Part shown: piece by piece, positions 62,428 through 64,000 of the stretch
Position numbering within the stretch: position 1 is the first letter of the stretch
How the letters are laid out: each line of letters opens with the position of its first letter
Origin: Polaribacter sp. SA4-10
GTDB taxonomy: Bacteria; Bacteroidota; Bacteroidia; Flavobacteriales; Flavobacteriaceae
Length of the DNA: 64,000 nucleotides
Assembly: GCA_949519155.1 (NCBI GenBank)
Contig: CATIQU010000023.1
Location: 36,858-100,857 of the forward strand
Reading direction: 5' to 3'
Notes under the pieces: generated by a model
Database searches by the model: none
The model's input: only the letters and a program-made list of their open reading frames with translations
Told to the model about the DNA's origin: nothing
Made by a program: the position numbers and the translations under genes

Positions 62428-63294
62428 ATGAATTCAAATAGAAACTCGTCGCGAGGACGACAGGAAGGTAAAAAAAGTACTCCTCTAAGTAGAAAAAGTA
62501 CAAAGAAAAAGGCACCGTTAAGTAGAACGAGCCCGAAGAAAGAATTCAAGAAAATTCATTCTGTTCATAAGACAGATGAATCTGCAGGAATCCGTTTAAA
62601 CAAATACATTGCAAATTCTGGTGTTTGTTCTCGTAGAGAGGCAGATACGTATATTGAACACGGTAGTGTTGAGGTAAATGGGAATTTAGTTACCGAAATG
62701 GGGTACAAAGTACAAGTTGATGACATTGTGCGTTTTGATGGTACTTCAATCACTCCAGAACAAAAGAAATACGTTTTATTGAACAAGCCTAAGAACTACA
62801 TCACTACGATGGATGATGAACGTGGCCGTAAAACAGTAATGGAGTTGGTTGCAAACGCATCTAAAGAAAGAATTTACCCAGTAGGTCGTTTGGATCGTAA
62901 TACAACGGGTTTATTGTTGTTTACCAATGATGGTGAAATGGCAAAGAAACTAACGCATCCAAGACACAATGTGCGTAAATTATACCATGCAACTTTAGAT
63001 AATAAATTAGCATTAAAAGATTTAGAGAAATTAAGAGGTGAGGTAATCATTGAAGGAAAAAAAGTATTTATCGATGCGGTTTCTTATGTAGATGGCGAGC
63101 CAAAAAATGAAGTTGGAATCGAAATCCATTCAGGAAGAAACCGAATTGTTCGTAAAATATTTGAACATTTAGGATATAAAGTAACAAAACTAGACCGAGT
63201 AATCTTTGCAGAATTGACAAAGAAAAACTTGCCAAGAGGAAGATGGAGAGAGCTGACTGAATTAGAAGTTAGCAAGTTACAAATGTTGCAATAA
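62428..63294 (+). CDS. rluB: rRNA pseudouridine synthase (RsuA/RluB family)
   Basis: A 288-residue enzyme that converts a uridine of 23S rRNA to pseudouridine, probably RluB. A basic N-terminal tail of about 55 residues rich in Ser, Arg and Lys precedes an S4 RNA-binding domain (RLNKYIANSGVCSRREAD, near residues 54-71) and the catalytic domain with the Asp in GRLDRNTTGLLLFTNDG (near 153-169). A strong terminator follows. Confidence 0.93.
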   Translation: MNSNRNSSRGRQEGKKSTPLSRKSTKKKAPLSRTSPKKEFKKIHSVHKTDESAGIRLNKYIANSGVCSRREADTYIEHGSVEVNGNLVTEMGYKVQVDDIVRFDGTSITPEQKKYVLLNKPKNYITTMDDERGRKTVMELVANASKERIYPVGRLDRNTTGLLLFTNDGEMAKKLTHPRHNVRKLYHATLDNKLALKDLEKLRGEVIIEGKKVFIDAVSYVDGEPKNEVGIEIHSGRNRIVRKIFEHLGYKVTKLDRVIFAELTKKNLPRGRWRELTELEVSKLQMLQ

Positions 63295-63317
63295 TAGCAG
63301 TATCTCCTTATAAATAT

Positions 63318-63351
63318 AAAAAAAACCCAAACAGCTTTGTTTGGGTTTTTT
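63318..63351 (+). terminator. Terminator after rluB
   Basis: A 13-bp perfect inverted repeat (AAAAACCCAAACA at 63321-63333 and TGTTTGGGTTTTT at 63338-63350) with a 4-base loop and a long T-run. It ends the isoprenoid-rluB plus-strand run. Confidence 0.85.
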
Positions 63352-63478
63352 GTTGGTCGATTAAAAAGTAACTTCATTTACACTTTGTACTCCAGTGGCA
63401 CTTTTAAAAAGGTTGAACTTCTTTTAGTTAAACTTGGAGCCTTCATAGCGACGATGCAACGGAATGATTCAGTTGTTA

Positions 63479-63856
63479 TTATACTTTTTTTAAATAGGAA
63501 ACAGAAAAACCTGTTTTTTTTGAGATTAAAGTTTCACTTAATCCTTTTTTTCTCATCGCTCTAACAGCTTGCATCCTTTTTAATCGTATCAAATTACCAG
63601 GTTTTTCGGTTTCCATTATTTGATACAATTTAGTATGTCCTAAATTGAATTCGCTACAAATTAGGTCTAAACTTACGATGTTAAGGTTCGCAACAATATA
63701 GCTTTCGATTTCTTTTTTTAAGGATGGATTGATGGTTTTATTTTGTTTACTGAATCTTTTTTTAAGAACATTAATGTAAATATAATTTAGGATAATTACA
63801 ACGATAGCAAATATTAGGTAAATAATTACATTGTTATCGTTTCCAAGTCCCACCAT
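63479..63856 (-). CDS. AraC-type HTH regulator with a membrane anchor
   Basis: A 125-residue protein with an N-terminal transmembrane helix (about residues 8-29), a short linker and an AraC-like DNA-binding region (SLDLICSEFNLGHTKLYQ, near 62-79, then SETLISKKTGFSVSYLKKV). The second helix-turn-helix stops right after GFS.SY, so the last 15 or so residues of the usual AraC domain (the FKKxxGxxPxxYR part) are missing. It may be truncated or may belong to a shorter variant. Confidence 0.75.
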   Translation of the reverse strand: MVGLGNDNNVIIYLIFAIVVIILNYIYINVLKKRFSKQNKTINPSLKKEIESYIVANLNIVSLDLICSEFNLGHTKLYQIMETEKPGNLIRLKRMQAVRAMRKKGLSETLISKKTGFSVSYLKKV

Positions 63857-64000
63857 AAGTATACAATTGATTGTCCTTTTTAACGTCTACAAGACACTCT
63901 TTACAGACAAACACCCATTCTTTTGGTTTTTTATATTGTACTCGGTACATCGTAGAAAAATCTACATTACAAACTTCACAATGTTTAATTCGTTGTTTCA
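63834..64000 (-). CDS. Conserved small zinc-ribbon protein (start cut by window edge)
   Basis: Read on the minus strand from the window edge: KQRIKHCEVCNVDFSTMYRV, then KKPKEWVFVCKECLVDV and YTYGGTWKR before the stop at 63834. The two CxxC pairs (CEVC and CKEC) make a zinc ribbon. The window ends in the second base of the likely start codon, so the protein is about 55 residues. It overlaps the start of the regulator gene by 23 bases. The family is familiar from other Flavobacteriaceae, but I know no function. Confidence 0.7.
   Translation of the reverse strand, partial: KQRIKHCEVCNVDFSTMYRVQYKKPKEWVFVCKECLVDVKKDNQLYTYGGTWKR

Noticed and set aside
1..64000. CRISPR arrays, insertion sequences or toxin-antitoxin pairs.
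   Set aside because: No regularly spaced repeats, transposase genes or recognisable toxin-antitoxin modules were seen.

Overview
The window is chromosomal DNA from a member of the Flavobacteriaceae (Bacteroidota). The evidence is the low-GC composition, the near absence of Shine-Dalgarno sequences, and promoters of the Bacteroidota type (TTG, 17-23 bases, TAnnTTTG). Gene content agrees: a mevalonate pathway with a class II HMG-CoA reductase and a GYDIA-type GHMP kinase, a type IX secretion sorting-domain remnant, S9/M1/M20 peptidases, DUF4920, DUF4407 and PhnA proteins. I cannot name a species; the codon use and gene set fit the Polaribacter/Tenacibaculum part of the family. Most of the window is ordinary core chromosome. 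I see no insertion sequence, intact prophage or CRISPR array.

Layout. 1-2.7 kb: 3' end of tRNA-Ser(GGA), a tRNA methyltransferase, a saccharopine dehydrogenase-like enzyme and a DUF423 protein. 2.8-8.0 kb: PEP carboxykinase, then a tightly overlapping operon of an NRAMP-fold transporter and 5-oxoprolinase PxpABC. 8.1-12.4 kb (minus): membrane and soluble pyrophosphatases and pyruvate dehydrogenase E1 beta. 12.9-18.5 kb: etfBA, a bifunctional nuclease, a nucleoside transporter, thyA and folA. 18.5-30.7 kb: housekeeping and repair genes (tag, mnmD, ruvC, hemW, ilvE, adenine deaminase, PhnA) mixed with small conserved proteins. 30.7-31.8 kb: a broken DUF4407 gene. 32.0-38.1 kb: a cyclophilin lipoprotein and a set of peptidases. 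38.2-40.2 kb: tRNA-Leu(TAG) followed by about 1.9 kb of decayed accessory DNA. 40.2-49.4 kb: quinone oxidoreductase, thioesterase, OppC-like permease, Prc protease, surE-lpxB and a multiply broken comEC. 49.4-53.7 kb: periplasmic thioredoxin, POT peptide transporter and a second DPP IV. 53.8-63.3 kb: the isoprenoid region, with HMG-CoA reductase, GHMP kinases, mevalonate diphosphate decarboxylase and a UbiA prenyltransferase, interrupted by a frameshifted response regulator and thiamine diphosphokinase. The right edge holds an AraC-type regulator and a small zinc-ribbon protein.

Functional picture. Two peptide-degradation blocks (M1, S9 and M20; POT and S9) fit a protein-scavenging marine lifestyle, and PxpABC would recycle the pyroglutamate that such peptide use and glutamine cyclisation produce. 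The isoprenoid cluster appears to hold every step from HMG-CoA to isopentenyl diphosphate if the GYDIA kinase supplies the missing phosphomevalonate kinase activity. Purine and pyrimidine salvage (NupC, ThyA, FolA, adenine deaminase) is also represented.

Most interesting signals. The NRAMP-fold protein in the pxp operon has lost both signature metal-binding motifs, so it is a candidate permease for 5-oxoproline or a related substrate. Five genes or gene remnants are visibly decaying (comEC with three lesions, DUF4407 with two, a response regulator with one, a phage-type HTH regulator with an in-frame stop, and an orphan T9SS sorting domain). Two of these lie just downstream of tRNA-Leu.
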